From Pomphorhynchus laevis (taxonomy: Eukaryota > Acanthocephala > Palaeacanthocephala > Echinorhynchida > Pomphorhynchidae): a stretch of 64,000 bases of DNA. Under the pieces are notes generated by a model. That model was not told where the DNA came from, made no database searches, and saw nothing but the letters and a program-made list of their open reading frames with translations. Each line of letters starts with the position of its first letter. Positions within the stretch are counted from its first letter, which is position 1. The DNA is taken from positions 62,001-126,000 of the forward strand of contig WNNJ02003471.1 of the NCBI GenBank assembly GCA_012934845.2. The letters are read 5' to 3'. This document shows, piece by piece, positions 35,253 through 46,965 of the stretch. Made by a program: the position numbers and the translations under genes.

Positions 35253-38200
35253 ATGGACAAGGAAAAATCTGTCGAAATAATTTCTTCGAAAGTGCCGAGT
35301 GAGCAAGTTTACTATCGCAAGGGTGAAATTTGTCTAGCTAATGGAATATTCGCTACAGGTATTTACACAACCAATTTTGAAAACTATTTTATATATTTTT
35401 TAGCTTGTGGTTTCACTGTGGGTTCGCTATTCTCGTTGCTTTTTATGAAGCGTAAGATTAGATTTGATTTTTTAATATACAAAGCTCACGATATTAATGG
35501 AACTTTTATAAGCTAATTGATTTCATTGCCTATGTGCAGATTTTGGTTTACAGATACCCTAAAAAATTTGTGCACTTATATCTTTTAAGTTATGTAGATG
35601 TTCTAAGACAAATCTATTTGATCTATTTATGCTTTAAGTTAAATTCTTTGAAACAAACCATGAAGTGCAAATACAAACCATGTATACACTTTGAGAAACT
35701 TGGTTATTCTCCAAGTACCTTTGCATGATACGAGAATTCATACAGTCATTTAAACCATATAATAACAAGTTAATAAATGTTATAGTTTTAAATGATTAGC
35801 AGATAAGGAAATCATGCATAATAGGAAACCACTGACGAACTGATAAGATGTGACCTTATATTAAGAAATATTATTTACATAATATATCTCAAGACTATTT
35901 TAATGAATAAATTATAATTAATAAATTAATAATTAATTAATTAATAATTATAATTAAATTATATTCATTAATTAATAATTATAATTAAATTATATTCATT
36001 AATTTATTCATTAGTTAAATTATAATTAATGAATAAATTAATAATTTATCTTTTTTTGAACATAAAAAAAATTTATTTTAACGTGGCAAATGCGTGCCAG
36101 CGCACGCTTACATGCCCACAACAAAGCAAAAATGTAAATCATGTTTCGAGGAGGTGGGTACGGAGGCGGCATTTGAATGCAATAAAGGAGGGAGCGCGGC
36201 GGACGTTGAGTGGGAGCTGATTTTAGGCGAGTGGGGCGGCGACGAGGAAGGGTCGGATATCATAGTTGTTAGAGTAATGGGGAACGTAGATTAAGAGGGA
36301 ATTACGGAAACGCAGTGATAGAAAGGTAGGACGAGTGTCGTCTAAGAAAGAAAGGTTTATGAACGATGGGGAGCCGACAGCGATGAGACGAAAGGTAACG
36401 AGAAGAAGGCGGAGTTTGATGCGGATGTGGATGGTGGGCCAGGAGAGTTGGGCAAAATATGTGGATGTGTGGTCGAAGCGATGGAGACGAAAGAGCACTC
36501 GAACGGCGGTGTTGATTATTCGTTGTAGGGGTAGGATGATGGATTTTGGAGAATTGGCGAAAAGGCTGATGCAGAAATCGATATTAGGGAAAAGAATCGA
36601 TGAAAGAAGAGACATACAGGATCAGAAGTCGATTAGATCGTGGATACGGCAGATGTCATGGAGAATTAAGTTACTGAGAAATAAGCAGCCGATCAGGATA
36701 ATTAAGTTACGAAGAAATAAGCAGCCGATTGATGTTACGGAGAAATAAGAAGTCGATATCAGTGTTTGAAAGAGGCTACATGAACTTCATTGTTATCTGA
36801 TCTCTTCATCTACTGAAGGCAGCATGGTAGGCTAAACATGCTGCCTTAAATAAAAAGCCATTCAAGCAGGTAATATTTATATCAATCTGATTAATTTGTC
36901 TGGTAAACAAGGTTGGTCAAAATACGATCATTATTAAGAACACGACCTTGTGGTTGCACGAGGCGTGGTAATCGCAGACCAAAGTTATTACGCATGACAA
37001 CAATTTTCAAATAAATAAGCCATATTGCCAGAGCAGGTTTCTGGGTGACATACGAAGCATGATTTAAAACTGATTTAAATTCTTAAATTTAAAACTAAAG
37101 GCAAAACGGATTTGCAATTTTAAATTAAAACGAGCTGTCATAAAGCGTGTGACAATGGTCTCTACAGAATGTCTCTACTTGTTGCAAGACACTAAAACAA
37201 CAAACGATCGAACTATATGAGTGAACTTGTTGAAGTTTAATATGACGTCTGTACGGTTAAAGTTAATAGCACATTTATCTGTCGCCGTATCTATGACTTT
37301 TAAAATAACATTTTGCTAAATTGAATGCTGCTTCATGTAACATAAAGGACAACTGTGACAGCAATTTAATATTAAAATATAATATATGTATTAAAATATT
37401 ATTGATGTGATTGGTATATTATTGGTACACAGATTAATAGATCTTGTTTCTAAAATACACTAATGGTTTCTACAATTATATAATTTATATTTTTTATAAA
37501 ATTGCATTTTCGAGAACTGTCAAATTCCAATGGCCAAAGAGCACAGAGGAATTTTTTTGAATTTTATTAAAAATAAAAAATTGTCATTTCTGTCGATTTT
37601 CAGTTTTTATATAGCAACTGTTATATATTTGTTGTTTTATTTAACTAGTCAACATGTTTCGCTGTTTACGTTGTACTCTGGCGACATTTATATTAGAATT
37701 TTTAGTTCCACACATTCAAAGAAACTGATTAGGATTCATCGTCCTAAATTTTTTTACAATTTAAATTCAACAGCCTTTCAAAGTTTATAGCTCAATCACT
37801 CATAAATGTACCATTGTTTAAAATATCGTATTAATGCATGAATAATACTTAAAAGAATAAATAATACTTTTGGATACTAGCAAACTTTCTTCTCAAGTGT
37901 TAATAGCTTTGTATAAAAAACTCATGGCATCTCGCAGTAGCCAGCGCATATCAGTGTCAAGATTTCTTGACGAAATCGATAAACGGCAACTTCCTGATAA
38001 CGACAAAATATGTCGACTATTCAAACTTCTGAATTCAGAGTCTCTGCTGACACAAAACAACATTGAGCGTAGGAGAATAATCGGCAATGTTGAAAAGATG
38101 CTCGATTCAATTCCGAATCACTTGCAAATAGCTGGAGTTATTCCACTTCTTACTAATAGACTAAGGCCAATTGCTGATATATCATCGGATCTTCAGATTT

Positions 38201-38573
38201 TACCATTGCTATTTCGGATTGGTGAGTTGATGACGCCCGAAGAGTACTCTCAATTGTTAATACCGACTTTGATATCAATGTATTATTCTTCCAGCAGGGT
38301 GGTAGAATAGTACATTATACTCAATGATTATTGAATTCGCATTTTGCAACCATTAATGTATTTCCACATTTATGTATTTTAAGTATTAAATACAAAACAA
38401 ATGATTGCAATAATGTTGAATAAATTTTAGGGCAAATGTGGCCAATGATATTAGGTTGCGGATTTGGGCTTGGATTGTCGTATTCGAATTGCCAAAGCTT
38501 ATTCGCGGATCGAAAACCTCTTGAGAAGCAGCAGAGTTCATTAAATATTATGCCGATCAGTAAAGCCAAATAG
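35253..38573 (+). CDS. MIC10: MICOS complex subunit MIC10 (three exons)
   Basis: Spliced by eye from three exons: 35253-35358, 35404-35451 and 38431-38573, giving 98 residues (human 78, yeast 97). MIC10 is the small hairpin protein that oligomerises in the mitochondrial inner membrane and bends it at crista junctions. Membrane segment 1 carries GFTVGSLFSLLFMKR, close to the insect form VLGSVFSLLFFKRR. Segment 2 carries MWPMILGCGFGLGLSYSNC, matching vertebrate MWPLAFGSGMGLGMAYSNC. Both glycine-rich motifs needed for oligomerisation are present, with the basic turn (KRQMWP) between them. The N-terminal spacing to the conserved Cys-Leu-Ala (C.LAN) also fits. Intron 1 is only 45 bp (GT 35359, AG 35403) and is a multiple of three without a stop, so unspliced RNA would read through. 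Intron 2 is 2979 bp in phase 1 and contains a LINE tail and a SCYL1 fragment. AATAAA follows at 38601. The charged C-terminal tail of about 24 residues is longer than in mammals. Confidence 0.9.
35359..35403 (+). other. MIC10 intron 1, 45 bp
   Basis: GTATTT...TTTTAG. Removing it restores the family spacing exactly: 30 residues between the Trp/Gly position before Cys and the end of the KRR motif, as in the insect protein. It keeps frame if retained. Confidence 0.85.
35880..36062. repeat. A/T-only palindromic low-complexity tract
   Basis: Runs of ATTAATAATTATAATTAA are repeated directly and inverted, with almost no G or C. It lies in MIC10 intron 2 beside the 3' tail of the LINE fragment and could be its decayed tail. 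Confidence 0.6.
36070..36620 (-). mobile_element. LINE 3' end in MIC10 intron 2
   Basis: The reverse frame 36615-36223 is an ORF2 C-terminus: FPNIDFCISLFANSPKS, LQRIINTAVRVLF and LRLLLVTFRLI, as in CR1/L2 elements. The 3' end at 36118-36078 (CATGTAAGCGTGCGCTGGCA, then TTTGCCACGTTAAAATAAA) is the family end also seen at 10155 and 21008. It is 5'-truncated and lies antisense to the host gene. Confidence 0.75.
36622..37866. other. Rest of MIC10 intron 2
   Basis: No assignable feature. A tandem pair of GAGAAATAAG(C/A)AGCCGAT blocks at 36670-36750 is a short minisatellite. The hydrophobic 86-codon frame at 37530-37790 has no supporting evidence. Confidence 0.35.
37867..38292 (+). pseudogene. Partial duplicate of SCYL1 inside MIC10 intron 2
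   Basis: 426 bases are collinear with 40647-41072 without gaps. I find a single mismatch, at 38182 (A) against 40962 (G). The piece covers SCYL1 residues about 215-356, the end of the pseudokinase domain and the first HEAT helices. It starts and stops abruptly within codons and lacks a start codon. It lies in sense orientation 2780 bp upstream of its source. The near identity means the event is recent, or an assembly artefact. Confidence 0.9.
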
Positions 38574-38600
38574 TAGGAGATTATTTAAAGTATACGTTCC

Positions 38601-38606
38601 AATAAA
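38601..38606 (+). terminator. MIC10 poly(A) signal AATAAA
   Basis: Lies 28 bases after the MIC10 stop codon at 38571-38573, supporting the third exon as the last. Confidence 0.6.
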
Positions 38607-38609
38607 TTT

Positions 38610-40000
38610 GACATTTGGTCTGTTATTTGTAAATTAATATTTTTATTTCCAAATTTACATTTTACTTTTACAACAAAATTTAATTAAACTGTGATTTTAA
38701 AGTTAATAAACGTTAAATTAAATAATCTCTATTCGTACATCGGTTAATACGAACTTACTTAAGAAAATGCAATCTTTGAATGATATTTTCTTTAAAACAA
38801 GTTACTTAATAAATATATTATATAAATAAAATTAGTAGACAGTTGCAACAATTATCAATATATCCCGTATAATGGAGTTATTTTATAGTCGACTCGAGCT
38901 GCTATAAATATTTATCAATATTTACCAATATTTATAAATATTGATCATATTGTAAATATGTATTTTCTAATATAATATTTATAAAAAAATGTTAATAAAT
39001 TATAATATATTAATATTATAATATTTGTTATTGTCTAAAACATTATTTTATGGATAATACCAAATTATGCTTCTTTCAGTCATTTAGATTCCAGTAATGT
39101 GCATTCTATTTTTAATGGATGTTTCGATTTAGGTGCAAATTTGATTCAAAATAAAATTAATTTATCCCACATTGTTTGCAAGTATCGGCACCAAAATGTC
39201 AACTTGAAATATATTTTGATTGCCGGTCATGTGTCTGAGGTTCCGATAATATTCGCAGTACTTATCGTCTTTTTAGGCGCACTGATTTTTTGCCTTGAAT
39301 TTATTTTAGGCGAAATAGCTTTCTCCTTATATCTTATATAGAAAAATGAATACTTAAAATAAAACATAAAATATGAATTTTTACAAATCATATTCATATA
39401 TTTTAACTCAGATATGTTAAAATATCTATTTCCTTAATGTAAAAGCCTTTATCTAACTTGACGTGTTCTTAAAGTTTTATCGCCATATTCCACAATGTGA
39501 TAATAAAGGAGTAAAAATACAAATAAGCCTTTTTTAAAATGTTTATTAAAAGTCTTTATGTAAAGCAAAACTTGTTTTACTTTTATAAAAATCCTGTTCT
39601 CGGTTTTACAAGGCGTCAAGAGTGGTTCGTTTATTGTAAGTAAATGACTCAGGAAAAACGAACTGATGAATTGACTACACTCCATTTTTATTTTTTTATA
39701 AAATATTAGCTACTAAGACATTTTATGTGCTGGTAAATTAATATCGTTTAAATGTTAGAAGATTTGAACGTTATTATAATATTTGAACATACAAATCTTA
39801 TAATTTCCAGGAGGACGATTGCAACCGATGTAAATATATAATTTTTGTTAGTAACTTTTATAAATAGTGTAATTAATAAAGCTTTCGAAAAAAAATGTAT
39901 TTAATGTTGAACTTATATATTTACTTTGAATTTGAAGATGAAGATTCGATTATCGTACTCGACGAATTTTTTTTCATAAGTAAAGCTTAGACAACCGCTT
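38610..40000. other. Intergenic stretch between MIC10 and SCYL1
   Basis: AT-rich with no clear gene. The frame at 39099-39341 begins just after a good splice-acceptor-like CTTCTTTCAG and ends in a hydrophobic helix, but nothing else supports it. The SCYL1 promoter must lie near the right end. Confidence 0.35.
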
Positions 40001-40004
40001 AGAC

Positions 40005-42119
40005 ATGTGGTCTTTCTTTTCAAAGAGTGTATTGCCAGACTACGAGATTGGCGATGTCGTTGAGAATTCATTATCCTATCGATCATTATGGACATTAAAA
40101 CAAGGACGGAATAAGAAGTTAAATACGCTGGTGTCGGTATTTGTAGGCGACGCCAAAAACAGGCATTGCAGAAATGCATTACAACGAATAAAAACTCTCA
40201 AGCATCCGAATATTTTGCCATACATTACTCACGCAGAGACTGAAAAAGAATTGTATATAATAAGTAGACCTGTGCTTCCAGCAGCACGCTATCTTCAACA
40301 GTTTCGCAATGAATCTGACAAAGAACTACTGTATGCATTAGTTTCCGTAGCGCAAGCATTACGTTTTCTTAACGTAGATGCAAGTCTTTTTCATAATGCG
40401 GTTCAACTGGGTGCTGTGTACGTTTGCAATAAGTCCAATCAAAACGATTACGGATATGCTTGGTATCTATGGGATCTAGACTATTGCTGCGAGAATGCTC
40501 AAAGCTCAGAATTGCCAGTCGGGGTACTGGATATATTTTCTCCTACCGAGAATGCGAACATAACTTGTGGAGATAGTTGGGGTCTTGGATGCCTGATGTG
40601 GGAACTTTATAACTTTCCATGTAAAACGGAATTTAATCCAAAGTGTCTTTTGGATACTAGCAAACTTTCTTCTCAAGTGTTAATAGCTTTGTATAAAAAA
40701 CTCATGGCATCTCGCAGTAGCCAGCGCATATCAGTGTCAAGATTTCTTGACGAAATCGATAAACGGCAACTTCCTGATAACGACAAAATATGTCGACTAT
40801 TCAAACTTCTGAATTCAGAGTCTCTGCTGACACAAAACAACATTGAGCGTAGGAGAATAATCGGCAATGTTGAAAAGATGCTCGATTCAATTCCGAATCA
40901 CTTGCAAATAGCTGGAGTTATTCCACTTCTTACTAATAGACTAAGGCCAATTGCTGATATATCGTCGGATCTTCAGATTTTACCATTGCTATTTCGGATT
41001 GGTGAGTTGATGACGCCCGAAGAGTACTCTCAATTGTTAATACCGACTTTGATATCAATGTATTATTCTTCCGACAGGGCTTTGAGAGTTGAACTGCTTT
41101 TGCATTTGGACAAATACGTAGAATACTTAGACAGCGATGTTATCAACAAGGATTTGTATCAGGTTATTGCTCGTGGTATGTTAGATACCCATCCACTTGT
41201 AAGAGAAACTACTTTACGGTCATTTCTTTTACTTGCTCCCAAGCTACTAAGCTATACATTGAATAACGACTTGATAAAGTTATTATCACTGACGCATGCC
41301 CGTGATCCAATTGGAAGTGTTCGAACGAATACGATCATTCTGCTTGTGAATCTGATGCCATTACTCGATGTAAATAAACGCGGCGGCATACTTTCTGGTG
41401 CTTTGTGCCGGGCTCTTCAAGATCAATTTAAGCCTGCAAGAGATGCAGCAGTAGCCGCAGTTACAAAGTCTCTTGTGTATCTTAACATTGATCATATTAG
41501 CAAAACTCTATTACCCGCACTGTGCCCGCTGCTAGTTGACGACCGCAGTGATGAAATATTTAAAGTTATTCGAGAGGTTATTAATTACCTAGAAAATGAC
41601 AACAGCACCAGTGGTCAACATAAAGATGGCATGAATAATGAATCAATTCGTGATACGTCCTTGAAAGCTAGTTGGAGTAAATTTGCCCTTTCTTTATTTG
41701 TGAAAGAAAAGCCTCAACTGACCGCATCTTCTTTGCAACATTTGTCTAATGAAATCGATACGAACAACAATTTAGATTCAAATGCACTGCAATTAAATCA
41801 TAGCAATGTAGTAAAGAAAGAAGATGCTGAACCGAATGAAGATAAAGTTTATACTCCTTCTGTCATTGTTTCACGAAAGCCCGGTAAGTTGCTACCTCAG
41901 GATTGCGGTAATTCTCGTTCAAAATTAAGCGAAGATATAATTGATGTTGATATCAAGACCACACCGATGATGGTAGCCATCAACAATAATGACGTTGTTT
42001 TAAATCAAAATGAAAGCAAGAGAAATGACGAGAATGACTTTTTCGAATCAATGCTTCGCGAAGAACGGCAGAAGAAAAAACCCGGGAAAAGGTTGGGGGG
42101 TTCTCGTATAAAATCGTAG
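40005..42119 (+). CDS. SCYL1: SCY1-like pseudokinase 1 (N-terminal kinase-like protein)
   Basis: A single open frame of 704 codons (human SCYL1 about 808). SCYL1 is a catalytically dead kinase-like scaffold that binds COPI coats at the Golgi/ER-Golgi interface and is also tied to nuclear tRNA export. Residues 1-300 form the pseudokinase: the start MWSFF, then LWTLKQGRNK and LVSVFVGD match MWFF, WALHRGRKK and VSIFVYD of the human protein. TLKHPNILPYI is shared. The HRD motif is replaced by LFHNAV near 128-133 and DFG by DLDYC near 157-161, as in the family. DSWGLGCLMWEL is subdomain IX. Residues about 310-560 are HEAT repeats (ADISSDLQILPLLFRIG, DRALRVELLLHLDKY, HPLVRETTLRSFLLLAPK). A low-complexity linker and a basic tail (REERQKKKPGKR) end the protein, consistent with the C-terminal coat-binding motif. 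The lack of introns in a gene with many introns in vertebrates could mean a retrocopy, but no poly(A) tract or target duplication is seen. AATAAA at 42276 follows. Confidence 0.88.
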   Translation: MWSFFSKSVLPDYEIGDVVENSLSYRSLWTLKQGRNKKLNTLVSVFVGDAKNRHCRNALQRIKTLKHPNILPYITHAETEKELYIISRPVLPAARYLQQFRNESDKELLYALVSVAQALRFLNVDASLFHNAVQLGAVYVCNKSNQNDYGYAWYLWDLDYCCENAQSSELPVGVLDIFSPTENANITCGDSWGLGCLMWELYNFPCKTEFNPKCLLDTSKLSSQVLIALYKKLMASRSSQRISVSRFLDEIDKRQLPDNDKICRLFKLLNSESLLTQNNIERRRIIGNVEKMLDSIPNHLQIAGVIPLLTNRLRPIADISSDLQILPLLFRIGELMTPEEYSQLLIPTLISMYYSSDRALRVELLLHLDKYVEYLDSDVINKDLYQVIARGMLDTHPLVRETTLRSFLLLAPKLLSYTLNNDLIKLLSLTHARDPIGSVRTNTIILLVNLMPLLDVNKRGGILSGALCRALQDQFKPARDAAVAAVTKSLVYLNIDHISKTLLPALCPLLVDDRSDEIFKVIREVINYLENDNSTSGQHKDGMNNESIRDTSLKASWSKFALSLFVKEKPQLTASSLQHLSNEIDTNNNLDSNALQLNHSNVVKKEDAEPNEDKVYTPSVIVSRKPGKLLPQDCGNSRSKLSEDIIDVDIKTTPMMVAINNNDVVLNQNESKRNDENDFFESMLREERQKKKPGKRLGGSRIKS

Positions 42120-42275
42120 CCTCTTTTCAGAAAGTTTGTTCTCCTATAGATCCTTAAAGTAATATCTTTTCCTGAACTTAATGTTTCGTTATGCCCAGCT
42201 GGTTTTATTATTTTAAACAGATATTTTATGTAATTTTGATAATTTATATTTTCCTTTAAAAGTAGACTCCGTCGT

Positions 42276-42281
42276 AATAAA
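42276..42281 (+). terminator. SCYL1 poly(A) signal AATAAA
   Basis: First canonical signal after the SCYL1 stop, 157 bases downstream; a second lies at about 42301. Confidence 0.5.
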
Positions 42282-42289
42282 TTTCTTTA

Positions 42290-43015
42290 TCTTAATGTAA
42301 AATAAAAATTAAGAATTTCCATTGATGTGTGGAAAAAAAGAAATGTTGTCAACTAATTGGTTTAAGTAGTAATAATTTATTTCATTGAATTTTAATAAAT
42401 AGCTAAGGATTAATAATATAATCATTACTAATTTTTAGTAATCAATAAGCAATAGTTTATGCTAATTAAACCATAACTAAGTAATGTAGTCAATTTCGTC
42501 AACTGATTTTGGAACTGATTATGACTTACGGAATATGGATTCAACTATTCAATTATATATAATTCATACCTAAGATTAAATAAAACCTCTCTTTCGAAAA
42601 GCTGATTTTTTGCAATACAATTAAAACAATATTATTTTATATTATTTTACTTCAACTTAAATTCTAACATAAATTCTAATTGCATTTTATAGAGATTTCC
42701 GATCGAGATCAGATCGTGCTCTCGATCGGATTGATTTTTAAATTAATAACTGAATTAATTCTTTTACTTTATCATGTGTAGATAGTGTATGTTTGGGTAC
42801 TTACGTAATTAATTATAGTCTATTTAATAAACGCGATCATTGTGTCATATATATGTCCATTTCATTTAATAACAAAGATGTACGAAAAGACATATTGAAT
42901 TAAAAATCAAAGAAAACCATAAAATTCATAAAAATTTGAATTAGCACGTTTAAACACATCGAATAATGTTGAATTATGTTGTGCTTGATATAGTGAAAAA
43001 TAACATAAATATAAA
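42290..43015. other. AT-rich spacer before the satellite
   Basis: No gene. A short perfect inverted sequence occurs near 42700-42730 (CGATCGAGA...TCTCGATCG). Confidence 0.4.
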
Positions 43016-43019
43016 TAAA

Positions 43020-46000
43020 GAATTGCTGGATTAAAGATCTGGATTAAAGAAAGGAGGAAAATTTGATTTGATATTTCGCTTTCCTATGTTAGCATCTTTA
43101 AAGAATAATTGGATCAGGATCAAAGAAAGGATGAAAATTTGATTTGATATTTCACTAGCCTCTGTTAGCATCTTTTAAGAATTATTGGATCTGGATCAAA
43201 GAAAGGATGAAAATTTAATTTAATATTTCGCTAGCCTCTGTTAACATATTTAAAGAATTATTGGATCTTGATTGAAGAAAGGAAGAAAATTTGATTTGAT
43301 ATTTCACTAACCTCTGTTAGCATATTTAAAGAATTATTTAATCTGGATTAAAGAAAAGAGGAAAATTTGATTTGATATTTCGCTATCCTCTGTTAGCATC
43401 TTTAAAGAATATTTGGATCTGGATCAAAGAAAGGATGAAAATTTAATTTGATATTTCTCTATCCTCTGTTAACATATTTAAAGAATTATTGGATCTGGAT
43501 TAAAGAAAGGAGGAAAATTTGATTTGATATTTCACTAGCCTCTGTTAATATCTTTAAAGAATTATTGAATCTGGATTAAAGAAAGGAGGAAAATTTGATT
43601 TGATACTACGCGTACCTCTGTTAGCATCTTTAAAGAATTATTGGATCTGGATTAAAGAAAGGAGGAAAATTTGATTTGATATTTCGCTATCCTCTGTTAG
43701 CATCTTTAAAGAATTATTTAATCTGGATCAAAGAAAGGAGGAAAATTTGATTTGATATTTCGCTAGCCTCTGTTAGCATCTTTAAAGAATTATTGTATCT
43801 GGATTTAAGAAAGGAGGAAAATTTGATTTGATATTTCACTAGCCTCTGTTAGCATCTTTAAAGAATTATTAGATCTGGATCAAAGAAAGGAGGAAAATTT
43901 GATTTGATATTTCGCTATCCTCTGTTAACATATTTAAAGAATTATTGAATCTGGATCAAAGAAAGGAGGAAATATGATTTGATTGCCCGCTAACCTCTGT
44001 TAACATCTTTAAAGATGGATCAAAGAAAAGAGGAAAATTTGATTTGATATTTCGCTATCCTCTGTTAACATATTTAAAGAATAATTGGATCTGGATTTAA
44101 GAAAGGAAGAAAATTTGATTTGATATTTCACTAGCCTCTGTTAGCATCTTTAAAGAATTATTGGATCTGGATTAAAGAAAGGAGGAAAATTTGATTTGAT
44201 ATTCTACTAACCTCTGTTAGCATCTTTAAAGAATTATTGGTCCTGGATCAAAGAAAGGAGGAAAATTTGATTTGATATTTCGCTAGCCTCTGTTAGCATC
44301 TTTAAAGAATTTTTGGATCTTGATTAAATAAAGGAGGAAAATTTGATTTGATATTTTGCTATCCTCTGTTAGCATCTTTAAAGAATTATTGGATTTGGAT
44401 CAAATAAAGTAGGAAAATTTAATTTGATATTTCTCTATTCTCTGTTAACATATTTAAAGAATTATTGGATCTGGATCAAAGAAAGGAAGAAAATTTGATT
44501 TGATATTTCTCTAACCTCTGTTAGCACCTTTAACGAATTGTTGGATCTGGATTAAAGAAAGGAGGAAAATTTGAATTGATATTTCGCTATCCTCTGTTAG
44601 CATCTTTAAAGAATAATTGGATCAGGATCAAAGAAAAGAGGAAAATTTGATTTGATATTTCACTAGCCTCTATTAGCATCTTTTAAGAATTATTGGATCT
44701 GGATTAAAGAAAGGAGGAAAATTTGATTTGATATTTCGCTATCTTCTGTTAACATATTTAAAAAATTACTGGATCTGGATTAAAGAAAGGAGGAAAGTTT
44801 GTTTGATATTTCGCTATCCACTGTTAACAGATTTAAGGAAATTTTGGATCTGGATTGAAGAAAAGAGGAAAATTTGATTTGATATTTCGCTATCCTCTGT
44901 TAGCATCTTTAAAGAATTATTTAATCTGGATCAAAGAAAGGAGGAAAATTTGATTTGATATTTCACTAATTTCTGTTAGCATCTTTAAAGAATAATTGGA
45001 TCTGGATCAAAGAAAGGATGAAAATTTAATTTAATATTTCGCTAGCCTCTGTTAACATATTTAAAGAATTATTGGATCTTGATTGAAGAAAGGAAGAAAA
45101 TTTGATTTGATATTTCACTAACCTCTGTTAGCATATTTAAAGAATTATTTAATCTGGATTAAAGAAAAGAGGAAAATTTGATTTGATATTTCGCTATCCT
45201 CTGTTAACATATTTAAAGAATTATTGGATCTGGATTGAAGAAAGGAAGAACATTTGATTTGATATTTCACTAACCTCTGTTAGCATCTTTAAAGAATTAT
45301 TGGTTCTGGATTAAAGAAAAGAGGAAAATTTGATTTGATATTTCTCTAACCTCTGTTAGCATCTTTAACGAATTATTGGATCTGGATTAAAGAAAGAAGG
45401 AAAATTTGAATTGATATTTCACTAACCTCTGTTAGCATCTTTAAAGAATTATTGGATCAGGATCAAAGAAAGGATGAAAATTTGATTTGATATTTCACTA
45501 GCCTCTGTTAGCATCTTTTAAGAAACATTTGGATCTGGATTAAAGAAAGGAGGAAAATTTGATTTGATATTTCGCTATCCTCTGTTAGCATCTTTAAAGA
45601 ATTATTTAATCTGGATCAAAGAAAGGAGGAAAATTTGATTTGATATTTCACTAATTTCTGTTAGCATCTTTAAAGAATAATTGGATCTGGATCAAAGAAA
45701 GGATGAAAATTTGATTTAATATTTCGCTAGCCTCTGTTAACATATTTAAAGAATTATTGGATCTTGATTGAAGAAAGGAAGATAATTTGATTTGATATTT
45801 CACTAACCTCTGTTAGCATATTTAAAGAATTATTTAATCTGGATTAAAGAAAAGAGGAAAATTTGATTTGATATTTCGCTATCCTCTGTTAACATATTTA
45901 AAGAATTATTGGATCTGGATTGAAGAAAGGAAGAAAATTTGATTTGATATTTCGCTATCTTCTGTTAACATATTTAAAAAATTACTGGATCTGGATTAAA

Positions 46001-46965
46001 GAAAGGAGGAAAGTTTGTTTGATATTTCTCTAACCTCTGTTAGCATCTTTAACGAATTATTGGATCTGGATTAAAGAAAGGAGGAAAATTTGATTTGATA
46101 TTTCACTAGCCTCTGTTAGCATCTTTAAAGAATTATTGGATCTGGATCAAAGAAAAGAGGAAAATTTGATTTAATATTTCACTAGCCTCTGTTAACATAT
46201 TTAAAGAATTATTGGATCTGGATCAAAGAAAAGAGAAAAATTTTATTTGATATTTCGCTAGCCTCTGTTAGCATCTTTAAAGAATTATTGGATCTGGATC
46301 AAAGAAAAGAGGAAAATTTGATTTGGTATTTCACTAGCCTCTGTTAGCATCTTTAAAGAATTATTGGATCTGGATTAAAGAAAGGAGGAAAATTTGATTT
46401 GATATTTCGCTATCCTCTGTTAGCATCTTTAAAGAATATTTGGATCTGGATCAAAGAAAGGATGAAAATTTAATTTGATATTTCTCTATCCTCTGTTAAC
46501 ATATTTAAGAATTATTGGATCTGGATTAAAGAAAGGAGGAAAATTTGATTTGATATTTCACTAGCCTCTGTTAATATCTTTAAAGAATTATTGAATCTGG
46601 ATTAAAGAAAGGAGGAAAATTTGATTTGATATTTCACTAGCCTCTGTTAGCATCTTTAAAGAATTATTGGATCTGGATCAAAGAAAAGAGGAAAATTTGA
46701 TTTAATATTTCACTAGCCTCTGTTAACATATTTAAAGAATTATTGGATCTGGATCAAAGAAAAGAGAAAAATTTTATTTGATATTTCGCTAGCCTCTGTT
46801 AGCATCTTTAAAGAATTATTGGATCTGGATCAAAGAAAAGAGGAAAATTTGATTTGGTATTTCACTAGCCTCTGTTAGCATCTTTAAAGAATTATTGGAT
46901 CTGGATTAAAGAAAGGAGGAAAATTTGATTTGATATTTCGCTAACCTCTGTTAGCATCTTCAGAA
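43020..46965 (+). repeat. Satellite array, about 52 units of 76 bp
   Basis: The unit reads GAATTATTGGATCTGGATCA, AAGAAAGGAGGAAAATTTGA, TTTGATATTTCGCTATCCTC, TGTTAGCATCTTTAAA (76 bp). Units differ at a few recurring positions (CGCTA/CACTA, TAGCATC/TAACATA, ATTAAAG/ATCAAAG). These variants recur in the same order, so there is higher-order structure: the block starting at 46141 repeats at 46672, 531 bp or seven units on. A longer variant series at about 43200-43400 recurs at about 45010-45210 and 45690-45880. The unit equals one arm of the foldback element at 21468-21660. Confidence 0.9.

Noticed and set aside
35452-35516. Read-through end of the first MIC10 frame (after the KRK at the donor)
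   Set aside because: GTAAGA at 35452 is a strong donor, and the true continuation (MWPMILGCG) is at 38431.
36335-36748. Forward Arg-rich frame
   Set aside because: It is antisense to the LINE ORF2 C-terminus at 36615-36223.
37530-37790. Hydrophobic 86-codon frame
   Set aside because: It lies in MIC10 intron 2, with AT-driven composition and no family or splice support.
38321-38569. Reverse-strand 82-codon frame
   Set aside because: It is antisense to MIC10 exon 3, a shadow of real coding sequence.
43020-46965. CRISPR-like regular array
   Set aside because: Units are contiguous, with no unique spacers, in a eukaryotic genome. It is a satellite.
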